Shown: piece by piece, positions 8,607 to 17,297 of the stretch
Layout: the number at the start of each line of letters is the position of its first letter
Position numbering within the stretch: position 1 is the stretch's first letter
Notes under the pieces: model-generated
What the model was told of the DNA's origin: nothing
The model's input: the letters and a program-made list of their open reading frames with translations, nothing else
The model's database searches: none
Source: Trichomonas tenax
Lineage: Eukaryota; Parabasalia; Trichomonadida; Trichomonadidae
Assembly (NCBI GenBank): GCA_023091735.1
Contig: JALKBU010000784.1
Span: 1-24,765, forward strand
Reading direction: 5' to 3'
DNA length: 24,765 nucleotides
Program-made: the position numbers and the translations under genes

Positions 8607-8677
8607 TCTTTGTTTGTATAATATTAAAAATTTTAGTTTGTTTTTCTTTCTGCATAACCAAGTTTTTATTCAAGAAT

Positions 8678-9300
8678 TTAATACGTTATACAAAAATAAA
8701 GTAGAATTTTATACCTTGTTTGTATTATGTCAATATTCGTACAAAATGGAGAAATTGTTGTTTTATAACAATCTCCTATAAAGTATTCATCAAATAGTCC
8801 TTTGTAACGAGCGGTAAATGACGTTAAATTAAAAGAAACTGTTCCAGCACCAATAGATGTTGATGTGATTTTTTGATTATTTACAGATCTGAATAATAAC
8901 TGACGTCAGTTACACTAAATTCATTCAAATTAAGATCACAAATGGAACGAAAAATTTCACCCATACCTTTAGAAGAACAATTACAACTAAAGCTGCAAAC
9001 ATGTTTTTAAACATAATTTCCAGAAGCAAAATCAATACATACAGTATTGTCTGGACAATAATCATCGTGGAATGAACAATCATTAGTTAAAATATTACTC
9101 AGCAATGGTCTTCGACTTATTTTGATACATGTTTGCTTAAAGAAAGCAAATTTGCACTCTGAGATGTAATAATTACTATCATCTGTTGAACTTCGTTTAA
9201 CTAATTGAACTTTCTCATTCGAATAAACTTCTGGACATGAAGCAGATCCAAAATATTTAGACCATAAAGTGCACTCATCACATAAATATTCTGGATGCAT
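8678..9300 (-). pseudogene. Cysteine-rich surface protein relic, copy B (internally deleted)
   Basis: The minus strand from ATG 9300 reads MHPEYLCDECTLWSKYF and then CPEVYSN, closely matching the head of copy A (MHKQYQYDDCELWPKFY). After a TAA near 9009 the same frame continues with HVCSFSCNC (copy A: HVCSYKCNS) and NEFSVTDVSYYSDL, then another stop. A different frame then resumes with TSTSIGAGTVSFNLTSFTA, which matches the far C-terminal part of copy A (TSSIGVGTISINTTISTS), and ends at 8678. About 130-150 residues of the middle are therefore missing. The family is the trichomonad group of repetitive extracellular proteins with many 'C-F-N-N' strands, probably beta-helical. No signal peptide is seen. 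The gene is inactive. Confidence 0.65.
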
Positions 9301-10477
9301 TTTATGTTAATCATTTCCACACGAATTAAACATATTTTATTCATTTTCATGGTATAAGAACGCAATGTACAAATCCTTTTTTTATTCATATGTTGACATT
9401 TTATCCTTTTGAAAGGAGAATTGTTCAATCGTTTTTTAATAGAATTCATAATACAGTATAAACATAAAATAACATGAAAATATATTATAAGAATTTTCAT
9501 GAATTGATGGATGGCATTTTCCCAACATTTTCTATCAAGAAATTCATTGAATATTCCTTCATATCTTGATGTTGATATGGTTGTATTAATTGATATTGTT
9601 CCGACCCCTATTGATGAAGTTTGAATAGCTGGGTTATTGACGATACATCCTTGAACTATAATTTGAGAATCACTGCTTCCATCATTGATATTAAATAATA
9701 CCGATCCAGTATTATCGACAATTGCACAGTTTGTAAACAATAAATTTGGACTGCCTTCTGTACTCGAACTTCTTCGAAACAGAAATATTCCTTTATCATT
9801 TGAAACATCTTTTTCAGAGTTGTTCAGAAAATGGCTGCGTTCGATGAAATATTTATTATTTGCATTATCAAAGCACATTTCATTTTCGGCTCTGTTATCA
9901 ACAAAAGAACAAAATTTGATTGAGGTTTGTCCATTTGCCTCATTCCATATCGAATAGTATACTCTTCTTTGAGCACAGCAATTTGAAATATTATTAGATT
10001 TCATAGAATTTATTCCATACTTCTGAACAAACGCAGACCCTCCATATGGAGCATAAATACATGATGCTGATGATTGCTCGATCACACTAAAATCTTTAAA
10101 ATTAATTCTGCATACAGAGCAAGTGCTAATACCATAAAGATTTACCATTGAAGAATTGCATTTATAACTACAAACATGAATTTGAATGTAATGTCCCATA
10201 TTGAAAAAAAAATGCATGCTGAAGAATCAATACAGTAATCCTCATAGAATGAGCTTTCTTTAATCAAGATTTGACTTGCTTTTGAATTTCTATTAACAAT
10301 AATGACTGTTGTTTTTATATAATGAAATTCACATTGGAAAAAATAGTAATCGCTGTCATCTGCTTCATTTTTCTTATGCAAAGATGTATTATCATTAGAA
10401 TATATCTTAGGGCAATCCGTTGATTCATAGAACTTAGGCCACAGCTCACAGTCATCATATTGGTACTGCTTATGCAT
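9201..10477 (-). pseudogene. Cysteine-rich beta-helix-like surface protein, copy A (frameshifted)
   Basis: The frame from ATG 10477 encodes DDCELWPKFYESTDCPKIYS and runs to CIDSSACIFF. A run of nine A on the plus strand (10204-10212) then shifts the frame. The next frame continues with the matching HVCSYKCNSSM and a long series of short repeats (KFCSFVDNRAENEMCF, FTNCAIVDNTGSVLF, VQGCIVNNPAIQ), typical of right-handed beta-helix-like surface proteins. A hydrophobic segment (FMKILIIYFHVILCLYCIM) near the end could be a membrane anchor, followed by a basic tail. The frame then runs by chance into the head of copy B in another phase, so the true 3' end (about 9300-9470) is uncertain. An in-frame stop lies just upstream of the ATG, and no signal peptide is seen. 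It is broken unless the homopolymer length is a sequencing error. Confidence 0.6.
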
Positions 10478-10760
10478 TTGAATACATTTTCTTTTGAGTT
10501 ATTAAGGAAGAAATAATATTAAATGACATTTTTCCGGATAAAATTTCGAATATTGTCGTGATTCAAATTTAAAGTGATACCTTTAGACTCTTCACATCAT
10601 CTACACTTCTAAATAGCTCATAAGTATAATATATAAAGCACCATCTTTCAATACATCAAAAATACATCATATGAAATAGGGTATTAAAAGATGATTTCAT
10701 GAATTAAATATCAAACAAAATGCTTTAATAAACAAATATAGAATGAAAAAAAAAACAAGG

Positions 10761-11993
10761 TCACATTGCTGCATAAATCTGCATGAAGACATCACGGCGC
10801 CCGTAAAAGATACGGCGATATACCATTGGATCGAAGAAAGAAGCGATATTTCCGATAATGTTGAGATCTGCTTTATCAGTAATCTCAAGTGCATTAAGGA
10901 TTTCTTGTTTCGATTCAGGAGATATTATTCCACTTGGATTTTTCATTCGATCCGAAAGATTAACCATCAATATTGATCTCCTTATAATGTCTCCAAAGAA
11001 ATCAAGGCATAGATAATATCTCTCATTCTTGCTCAATGATTTAAGTTGCTGAACTAATTTATAAGCGCAACTGGTCTCAGAGATATGATATCGAGTTGGA
11101 TGGAACTCTTTGTCCATTGACGGAGTGTCGTAGTGCTTTATCATCACATCAGAATATGCAAGCGACTGTATTGTCTGTTCTGGGCCTTGCAATATATCTT
11201 CTTGATCAACGCGAATCCATGTCCATTGACGCTCGAACAAATAAAGGGTTGATAAAGGAATTTCCTGCTGTGGAGAGACAATCTGCAAGAACAGACCTGG
11301 AGCTACTTTATTCGAATAGCAATTTGATGAAAGATTCATTTGTTCTTTCGTTAAAAATAAAGAGAGAAAATCGAAATATTCTTGAGCGAGTTTTTCATTT
11401 TTGCTTTCGATGATTGTTGTCATTTGTGTTTGTAAATGCGATGTCAAACAGTGTCCAATGAAGCTATTTATTCGTTCCTGAGGTAAATTAAACGATTTTG
11501 GTGATTCAATTCCTGACATTAAAATTTTAACTGAATTTGTGCAAAATAACGTCAAAAATGGCGTTACCTGTAGGAAGTGTTCTCCACTTTTCATTGTTTC
11601 TTGAACATTGTAGATTAATAAATCTAAATATGCGCTGAAGAAAGGAATTTGTGTTTTAAGAATTGTATTGTTCTTAGATTCAACGAAAAATACCAATGCG
11701 TAATTTGATTGTGAATCATTTCCAATAGTAAAGAAATTTCCAAATAATAAAAGTTCGTTTTCTTCGAAATCCATGAAGAAAAGTGGATTTTTGTTGTACT
11801 GAAGCGAATCCTGTCTGTTCACGCCAGACAAAATGATTCTGTTGTAAATTTGATAATCAATTTCTGCATTTTGATTGGAGAAGTTCCAAAGACCGAGAAT
11901 TTCGAACCCCGTCTGGAAATTTGATTTTGAAAGCGTAATTGCGAGGAAAGGATGGGGCTTTCCAAGCATGATTTTGGAAGTTATTAATGACAT
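10761..11993 (-). CDS. C9orf72-like protein (longin/DENN family)
   Basis: The 410-residue product starts at ATG 11993 (preceded by TTTTCA) and ends at TGA 10761. By eye it aligns with metazoan C9orf72 in several collinear blocks. Residues 175-189 (INSFIGHCLTSHLQT) match 'GFLLNAISSHLQT'. Residues 196-215 end in LSLFLT, which matches 'LCLFLTPAE'. Residues 232-238 are PGLFLQI ('SGLFVQG'). Residues 373-380 are DKADLNII ('EGDLNII'), followed by FFDPMVYRRIFYGRR against 'PGLHSFIFGRPFY'. The first ~150 residues have the beta-rich look of a longin domain (ILGLWNF; ALVFFVESKN). In animals C9orf72 with SMCR8 and WDR41 acts as a Rab/Arf regulator in autophagy and lysosome biology. The protein is shorter than the human one (481 residues). 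It could be another DENN relative, but SHLQT and DLNII are distinctive. A TAAA signal follows the stop by about 30 nt. Confidence 0.65.
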   Translation of the reverse strand: MSLITSKIMLGKPHPFLAITLSKSNFQTGFEILGLWNFSNQNAEIDYQIYNRIILSGVNRQDSLQYNKNPLFFMDFEENELLLFGNFFTIGNDSQSNYALVFFVESKNNTILKTQIPFFSAYLDLLIYNVQETMKSGEHFLQVTPFLTLFCTNSVKILMSGIESPKSFNLPQERINSFIGHCLTSHLQTQMTTIIESKNEKLAQEYFDFLSLFLTKEQMNLSSNCYSNKVAPGLFLQIVSPQQEIPLSTLYLFERQWTWIRVDQEDILQGPEQTIQSLAYSDVMIKHYDTPSMDKEFHPTRYHISETSCAYKLVQQLKSLSKNERYYLCLDFFGDIIRRSILMVNLSDRMKNPSGIISPESKQEILNALEITDKADLNIIGNIASFFDPMVYRRIFYGRRDVFMQIYAAM

Positions 11994-12507
11994 TGAAAAT
12001 TTTGATTAAATTATGTCATTAGTTTCTATAATTATTTTTTTTATTATAAAATATCTAAATTTCAAATATCATGAATGAATATTCATTTTTTAAAATTCAA
12101 TAAAAATATTATTCTTATATAACAAAAATCACGACAATTTTATTGTACACTAAATGATTCAATTCTATTCTCAAATTAAAAAGTATACTTCACTCTAAAG
12201 AAATTTTTAATGAAAATATTTTTTTATTATTTAATCTATATTATACTAATAATTTCGATACCCTCAATCATGATAATATGTTGCCAGATGAAAAAATATA
12301 CTTCGCGTTTATGAAAATGTATTCAAAAAAATTTTTGACTTCTTTTCGCAAACTTCATCATTTCATTGACATGTTTTGATTCGAGGTTGTATGATGCTTC
12401 TTAGATTAAGAAAAAAAAGAAGATTTTTTTTTTAAATTTAATTTTATAGAAATTAAGTCCAAAAAAAGTATAAAAAAAATATAATATAAATATATCAAAT
12501 AAAACGA
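11994..12507. other. AT-rich intergenic region upstream of the C9orf72-like gene
   Basis: About 510 bp between the stop of the CHD gene and the start of the C9orf72-like gene, both on the minus strand. It is very AT-rich, with many A and T runs. No open frame or RNA gene is visible. A partial box (TGACATGTTTTG, near 12367) resembles TGACATGTAAA. No clear TCA-Y-W initiator lies near the ATG at 11993; the nearest is TCAAAATT about 14 nt upstream. Confidence 0.4.
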
Positions 12508-15500
12508 TTACTCGTCTGATTCAAGCAAGTGTGAATTGAAGTCGTCATCCTGATCCTCATCTCTTCTGAATCTCCTGAGCATTCCTGGTGTCATATCGAC
12601 ATCATCTGGAAGGTTTGCCGCTTCTTCTTCTTCGCTGTCGTCTTCCCAGTTATACTCAACATGCTGCTCTGGTGGAACGAATGTGTAATTCATCATTCTG
12701 AACTGATCGAACTTGGAATCGCAGTCTTCGACCTTCATGAAGTATATCAAAGCTTCCTGTGTGAGAACAAAGTCCGGTGGTGCATTTGGCTCGTGGATTC
12801 TCTGCTTAAGCTTGCCCTCGACGAACCTCTTGTCGTGCTTGTTGAGCATTCTGACGAGTCCGATCTTCTTGTCCAACAAGATAGACTTCATTGCGTCGAA
12901 TCCGAACTTGAGGATGTTGTCGAACAAGATTCTTGTGTGGTAGTTGGACCATGTCGTTGTCTCTGGGAACTGACCAAGTCTCTCGAGTCTCTGCTTGATC
13001 AATCTCAAGCACTGCATTCTCTCATTGACTTCTGTGTAATCCTTCTTTGTGATAGATGTCCATGTCATGGCGCCCTTAGAAGACTTAATCTCTTCTGGGG
13101 CCTTATCGAAGTTGGTGAATGATGGACCAATTGGCCATGGGAGCTTTCTAACTGGTTTGGAGATGATGCTGTAGAGGTTTGTAACAAAGTGGATGATGTC
13201 CTCTGTTGTCTTAGAAACGAGGCCTATCTTGACGTGCATGTCTGTTGGGTTCTCGAATGAGAATGTGAAGTTCTTCATCATGCTGATGACGGCCTGGTAC
13301 TCTGGAGCTGTCCAGTATAGGAACTGCTCGGCAGCGAAGATGCGGCCGCTGGAGATGATGTCGCTCTTCATCTGGTTTGTGATAGTAACAACTCTGTCAT
13401 CATACGGATCGAAGTCTGATCTTTCAGAGATGATGGATTCGAAGATCTCTGGATCTCTCTTTGTGTAGTTTGGTGCAATCTTGTTGAAGTTGAACATGCT
13501 CTTGTCGTTGAATGTCATCCATGTCTTGGCGATCAACTTTGTCTCGATGGAAGCCAAGTACTCGTAAGCCTGATCATAAATTGTATCCTTGAGTGGCTTG
13601 CATGCAGATACTTCGATAGAAAGCTCGTGATCGTCAGCAACAGCGTGGATCCACTTGCCCTTCCTCGAGCAAAGTAGCATATCCATTGAGAAGTCGATGA
13701 CGTCGTGTTTCAGGCGCTTGACAAGGAACGGGAATGTAACCATCTGCATTGGTGGAATTGCTCTGAAGCACAATAAGATGATGGAGTGGCAGAAGCGCTC
13801 CAACTGGTTTGGTGAGTGGCCCTGGAATCTCTGTGACATGAGGTCCCACTTGCCGTAACCGACCTGCCTGAATTCATCGTAGATCTCGTAGGCGCGTGCG
13901 CTGTCGATGAAGGAGTCATAAGAGTGGCTTCTCTTCGCTCTCCTTGTGATGATGTCCTCGGCGACAACTGGGAACTTGGCAAGGAATGCATCATCTGATG
14001 TGCCATCGCTGTAGTCTGGCTTGATTTCGAGTGGCTTCTCAAGCTTTGGAAGGCTTGCGAGAGAGAACTCAGAAACAACTGTTGAGAGCTGCTCAATCAA
14101 GTTAGCGGATTGGTTGATGTACATGAAGGTATCGAGCTGCGGTGGTGGAATGAGTGGAACGTTGTCCTGTGGGTTCTCCTGGATATCACCCTCTTCACCG
14201 AGAAGCTCCAACCAGAGGCTGAGCTTTCTCTGAGCTCTGACGAACATTTCGTGCTCGTATGTCTGATATGTGATGAGTCTGACGACGTCGACCTTCTGTG
14301 TCTGGCCGATTCTGTGGCATCTAGCCTGGGCCTGCAAGTCGTTCTGCGGGTTCCAGTCTGGATCGAAGATTATAGCTGTATCAGCGACAGTGAGGTTTAG
14401 ACCTTCAGAACCTGCACGTGTAGAGATCAGGAAGACGAATGAATCCTTGTTCTTTGAGTATCTGTCGATGGCTTCTGATTTCTCGATATCTGACATTTCA
14501 CCAATCAAAAGTTCGTTGTTGTAACCTGACAAGTTGCAGAACTCTCTCAAGATGTGCAATAGCTGGACCTTCTGGGAGAAGATCAAAACCTTGTGGTTCT
14601 CACGCTTGAGCTCTTCGAGGACCTTTGAAAGCCAAACGAATTTCGTTGAAAGCTGTGTGAGGAGATCGAGTCTCTTCAAGTTGAACTTCTTGGAGTAGTA
14701 CTCTTCAGCGCCTTCGATAAGGAATGGGTGGCAGCAGACCTTCTGGATGGAAGCCTGTTCGTGTGATGTATCGACGGTGGATTCATCGATCTGGACACCC
14801 TTAAGACGCCACATGCCGTGAAGCTGGATCAAACGGATCAACTCACGCTGGACTGGTGAGAGAGAAACGAATGCGATCTTTTCTTCCTTTGGAGCGATTG
14901 TCTGCTCGGCCTTAGCGAGAGTTCTACGAAGAAGGTGTGGATGAATACGCTGGCGAAGATCTTCAAGTGTTGAAGCATCGAGAGATTCGATATCGCCCTG
15001 AAGGAATTCTGGATCGTCTTCGAACTGTTCTGGAGAAACGAAGTTGAGAAGTGTCCAGAGTTCCTGGAGCGTGTTCTGGACTGGTGTACCTGTAAGAATT
15101 ATTCTCTGCTTTGTGTTGAGCTTCTTCATAGCGTTGTTCTTCTTGCCTTCTGAGTTCTTGATACGGTGGCCTTCATCGATGACCAAGACCTGCCAGCTGA
15201 TGGAGTCGAGGAACTCTGAGTCCTTGAGGAACACATCGTAAGAAACGAGGAGAATGTTGAACGAGAATGTGTTTGGAATGGCGTTACCCTGCTCGTCGAG
15301 GTATGGGAACTGGTACTCTCTGATGATCTTACGCTGTGCTGGGCCTGAGCTGTATGGAACATAAGTCAAATCTGTCCATTTCTCAATTTCCTGGCACCAC
15401 TGCTTGAAGGTGTTTGTACGTACAGTGATGATGTATGGGCCGTGCCAGTTCGTGTATCGGTTGAGATAGGTCAAGAAGGACAAAACTTGGATTGTTTTAC

Positions 15501-16575
15501 CAAGACCCATTTCATCAGCCAAAATGCAGCCGTGTCTGTCACGCCAGCACTTGATGAGCCATTGAAGACCCTCGAGTTGGTACTCACGAAGTGCTTGGTT
15601 CGAGCTTCTGTTGATAATATCGGCTCTTGGCTGTGGAAGATCTCCAATTGGATATTCGACATCAGAGACGTCAATCCTTGGTCTGGAGTTCTTGAATTTC
15701 TCGAGAACTTCTGGTTCAACAGCGTCCCAATAGAGAAGAACTGTTTGATCGAAAGTAAAGCGATAAAGGAGTTCACTGAGACTGTCATTCTTGCGGTAAG
15801 CAATTGGAACTATATCCTGATTCTCCATTGATGTAATATCAACTGGTGACTGTTTGAAACGGTTCAAATGATAGTTGGCATTGTCCAAGCACATGAGGAG
15901 AGACTCAGGAAGCCACTGAGAAAGGCAGTCCTTTTGATCCTGGAAATGGACCAAATACTCGATGTCTTCTTTTCCGACTCTTGACACGTAGATGTGTTCA
16001 ATCTTTGATTCTTCGACTTGTGGTGGACCCTCAATGAAGTCTTCCTCTTCAAGAGCATCATCATCACTAACGTTCTGTGCGCTATGGCGTTCACGGCCTG
16101 CAGTACGGCGTGTTCCTGGATCGGATGTGACGTAATCGTCATTCATTTCAGAAAAGTTCTCCTCAGTCGACTCATCGGATTCATCTGTGAATTGCGCTTC
16201 TTCGGAGGAAGGCTCTTCCTCGATGATCTCGTCATCGTCATATTCATCGTATGAGTTAAACGACCTCTTCTTCTGGAGCATTGGCTGTGGAGGCATCATT
16301 GGGAAAGGCGGTTGCATTGGCGGGGGAACGATTGACTGGATGAAATTCTGTCTAAACTGTGCATCTTGCATGTAGTATGGCGGAATGTTTCTCTGTCTCA
16401 TGATATTCTGAATGTAATTCATGTTAAGTTGAGGTTGTGGCATTGGGGGCTGCGGCGGTGGCGGAAATTGCATCTGCGGCTGCTGCATCATTGGCATTTG
16501 CATCATTGGCGGTATTTGCGGTGGAAAATTAGAGAAAGGAAATTGCGGAAAGGGCTTTGGCGGCTCTCTATCCAT
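12508..16575 (-). CDS. CHD-type chromatin remodeller (SNF2 helicase with chromodomain)
   Basis: The 1355-residue nuclear ATPase moves nucleosomes. The N-terminus (1-100) is rich in Pro, Met and Gln, followed by an acidic stretch (110-150). A chromodomain lies at about 190-245 (EHIYVSRVGKEDIEYLVHF, with SQWLPESLL), and a second, weak one may occupy about 255-300. The SNF2 core is complete: motif I DEMGLGKT (354-361), motif II DEGH (467-470), motif III LTGTP (494-498), motif V AGSEGLNL (about 721-728) and motif VI QAQARCHRIGQ (748-758). A SANT-like segment is seen near EIYDEFRQVGYGKWDLMSQ, and a further helical region (ILFDNILKFGFDAMK) resembles the CHD C-terminal helical region. The tail is acidic. 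DEGH instead of DEAH also occurs in Snf2 proteins. Codon use is richer in C and G at third positions than the AT-rich neighbours, a sign of good expression. The ATG at 16575 is the first in frame and lies 21 nt from an AACGATA motif. Confidence 0.9.
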   Translation of the reverse strand: MDREPPKPFPQFPFSNFPPQIPPMMQMPMMQQPQMQFPPPPQPPMPQPQLNMNYIQNIMRQRNIPPYYMQDAQFRQNFIQSIVPPPMQPPFPMMPPQPMLQKKRSFNSYDEYDDDEIIEEEPSSEEAQFTDESDESTEENFSEMNDDYVTSDPGTRRTAGRERHSAQNVSDDDALEEEDFIEGPPQVEESKIEHIYVSRVGKEDIEYLVHFQDQKDCLSQWLPESLLMCLDNANYHLNRFKQSPVDITSMENQDIVPIAYRKNDSLSELLYRFTFDQTVLLYWDAVEPEVLEKFKNSRPRIDVSDVEYPIGDLPQPRADIINRSSNQALREYQLEGLQWLIKCWRDRHGCILADEMGLGKTIQVLSFLTYLNRYTNWHGPYIITVRTNTFKQWCQEIEKWTDLTYVPYSSGPAQRKIIREYQFPYLDEQGNAIPNTFSFNILLVSYDVFLKDSEFLDSISWQVLVIDEGHRIKNSEGKKNNAMKKLNTKQRIILTGTPVQNTLQELWTLLNFVSPEQFEDDPEFLQGDIESLDASTLEDLRQRIHPHLLRRTLAKAEQTIAPKEEKIAFVSLSPVQRELIRLIQLHGMWRLKGVQIDESTVDTSHEQASIQKVCCHPFLIEGAEEYYSKKFNLKRLDLLTQLSTKFVWLSKVLEELKRENHKVLIFSQKVQLLHILREFCNLSGYNNELLIGEMSDIEKSEAIDRYSKNKDSFVFLISTRAGSEGLNLTVADTAIIFDPDWNPQNDLQAQARCHRIGQTQKVDVVRLITYQTYEHEMFVRAQRKLSLWLELLGEEGDIQENPQDNVPLIPPPQLDTFMYINQSANLIEQLSTVVSEFSLASLPKLEKPLEIKPDYSDGTSDDAFLAKFPVVAEDIITRRAKRSHSYDSFIDSARAYEIYDEFRQVGYGKWDLMSQRFQGHSPNQLERFCHSIILLCFRAIPPMQMVTFPFLVKRLKHDVIDFSMDMLLCSRKGKWIHAVADDHELSIEVSACKPLKDTIYDQAYEYLASIETKLIAKTWMTFNDKSMFNFNKIAPNYTKRDPEIFESIISERSDFDPYDDRVVTITNQMKSDIISSGRIFAAEQFLYWTAPEYQAVISMMKNFTFSFENPTDMHVKIGLVSKTTEDIIHFVTNLYSIISKPVRKLPWPIGPSFTNFDKAPEEIKSSKGAMTWTSITKKDYTEVNERMQCLRLIKQRLERLGQFPETTTWSNYHTRILFDNILKFGFDAMKSILLDKKIGLVRMLNKHDKRFVEGKLKQRIHEPNAPPDFVLTQEALIYFMKVEDCDSKFDQFRMMNYTFVPPEQHVEYNWEDDSEEEEAANLPDDVDMTPGMLRRFRRDEDQDDDFNSHLLESDE

Positions 16576-16595
16576 TATTTTAAAAAATAATTCTC

Positions 16596-16602
16596 TATCG
16601 TT
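16596..16602 (-). promoter_or_regulatory. AACGATA (M3/Myb-type) core promoter motif of the CHD gene
   Basis: On the minus strand AACGATA lies about 21 nt upstream of the CHD ATG. AACGATA is a known trichomonad core-promoter motif (M3, related to the Myb recognition element TAACGATA) used where no Inr is present. No TCA-Y-W initiator is found in the short interval to the ATG, which fits. Confidence 0.5.
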
Positions 16603-16932
16603 CTATTTACAAATCTAGATTTTCGATCCTTATTAACCATTGGGTTTGCTATTTAGAAATACCGCGGAATTTCGAATTTTGAGAATTTCTATCGAACTAA
16701 AAATTTGCGCGGGCAAATTTGGATGCAAAAATAGCAAGTTATTTTTTCATGGAAAAGGACGAAAAAATCGAGGCAATTCTCGATACATGGAGGAATCTTT
16801 AATATATAAAAAACGAAAAAATCGTGATTTGACAGATCAAAAATTGACCGTTTTGGGCTAATTGAACTCATTGGGTACATTGCGAGCTTCTTATTTATCC
16901 AATTCTTCAACAAAATGTTAGTGAGCTTCTTA

Positions 16933-17236
16933 TTTATTTGTCATATTTGATAATTTATATGACAAATTGGAAAAAGAACATATCTTCTTCGTTGTTTACA
17001 TGACATATAGTTTTGAAATTAGTAGCTGGGCCATTTATATTCAATACTTTATGAGTCAAACCTTGAAATTACGTGTCATAATTTAAATTTTACGGGCAAA
17101 AAATAGTTGTCGAAAATTGCCATTTATGTGTCAAATCTTGATTTCGTTTGTTTACAAAATTTTATGAAGCATTTGTTCTTTACATGTCAAAACACATTTT
17201 ATTTGGCAAATTGGCAATGAAATCTGACAAATAAAT
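16933..17236 (+). repeat. Array of degenerate TTTAYRTGTCAAA boxes
   Basis: About ten copies of one 13-bp box lie between the divergent CHD and coiled-coil genes. They are TTTATTTGTCATA 16933, TTTATATGACAAA 16954, TTTACATGACATA 16995, TTTATGAGTCAAA 17048, ATTACGTGTCATA 17068, TTTTACGGGCAAA 17088, AATAGTTGTCGAAA about 17102, TTTATGTGTCAAA 17123, TTTACATGTCAAA 17179, TTTATTTGGCAAA 17198, and an inverted copy TGACAAATAAA at 17226. Spacing is 20-21 bp in three neighbouring pairs. Strong copies of the same box stand upstream of two other genes. This looks like a clustered transcription-factor site array, or an old ~20-bp tandem repeat, that belongs mainly to the coiled-coil gene (62 nt from the last copy to its ATG). 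Confidence 0.6.
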
Positions 17237-17297
17237 ATTTAAATTTGATAAAAAATAAAACAAAAAAAAAATCGTTTACTAAAAAAATTTTTTGTCA

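Noticed and set aside
12661..16590. Many open frames opposite or out of phase with the CHD gene
   Set aside because: They are shadows produced by the biased codon use of the CHD gene. None has independent protein-like motifs.
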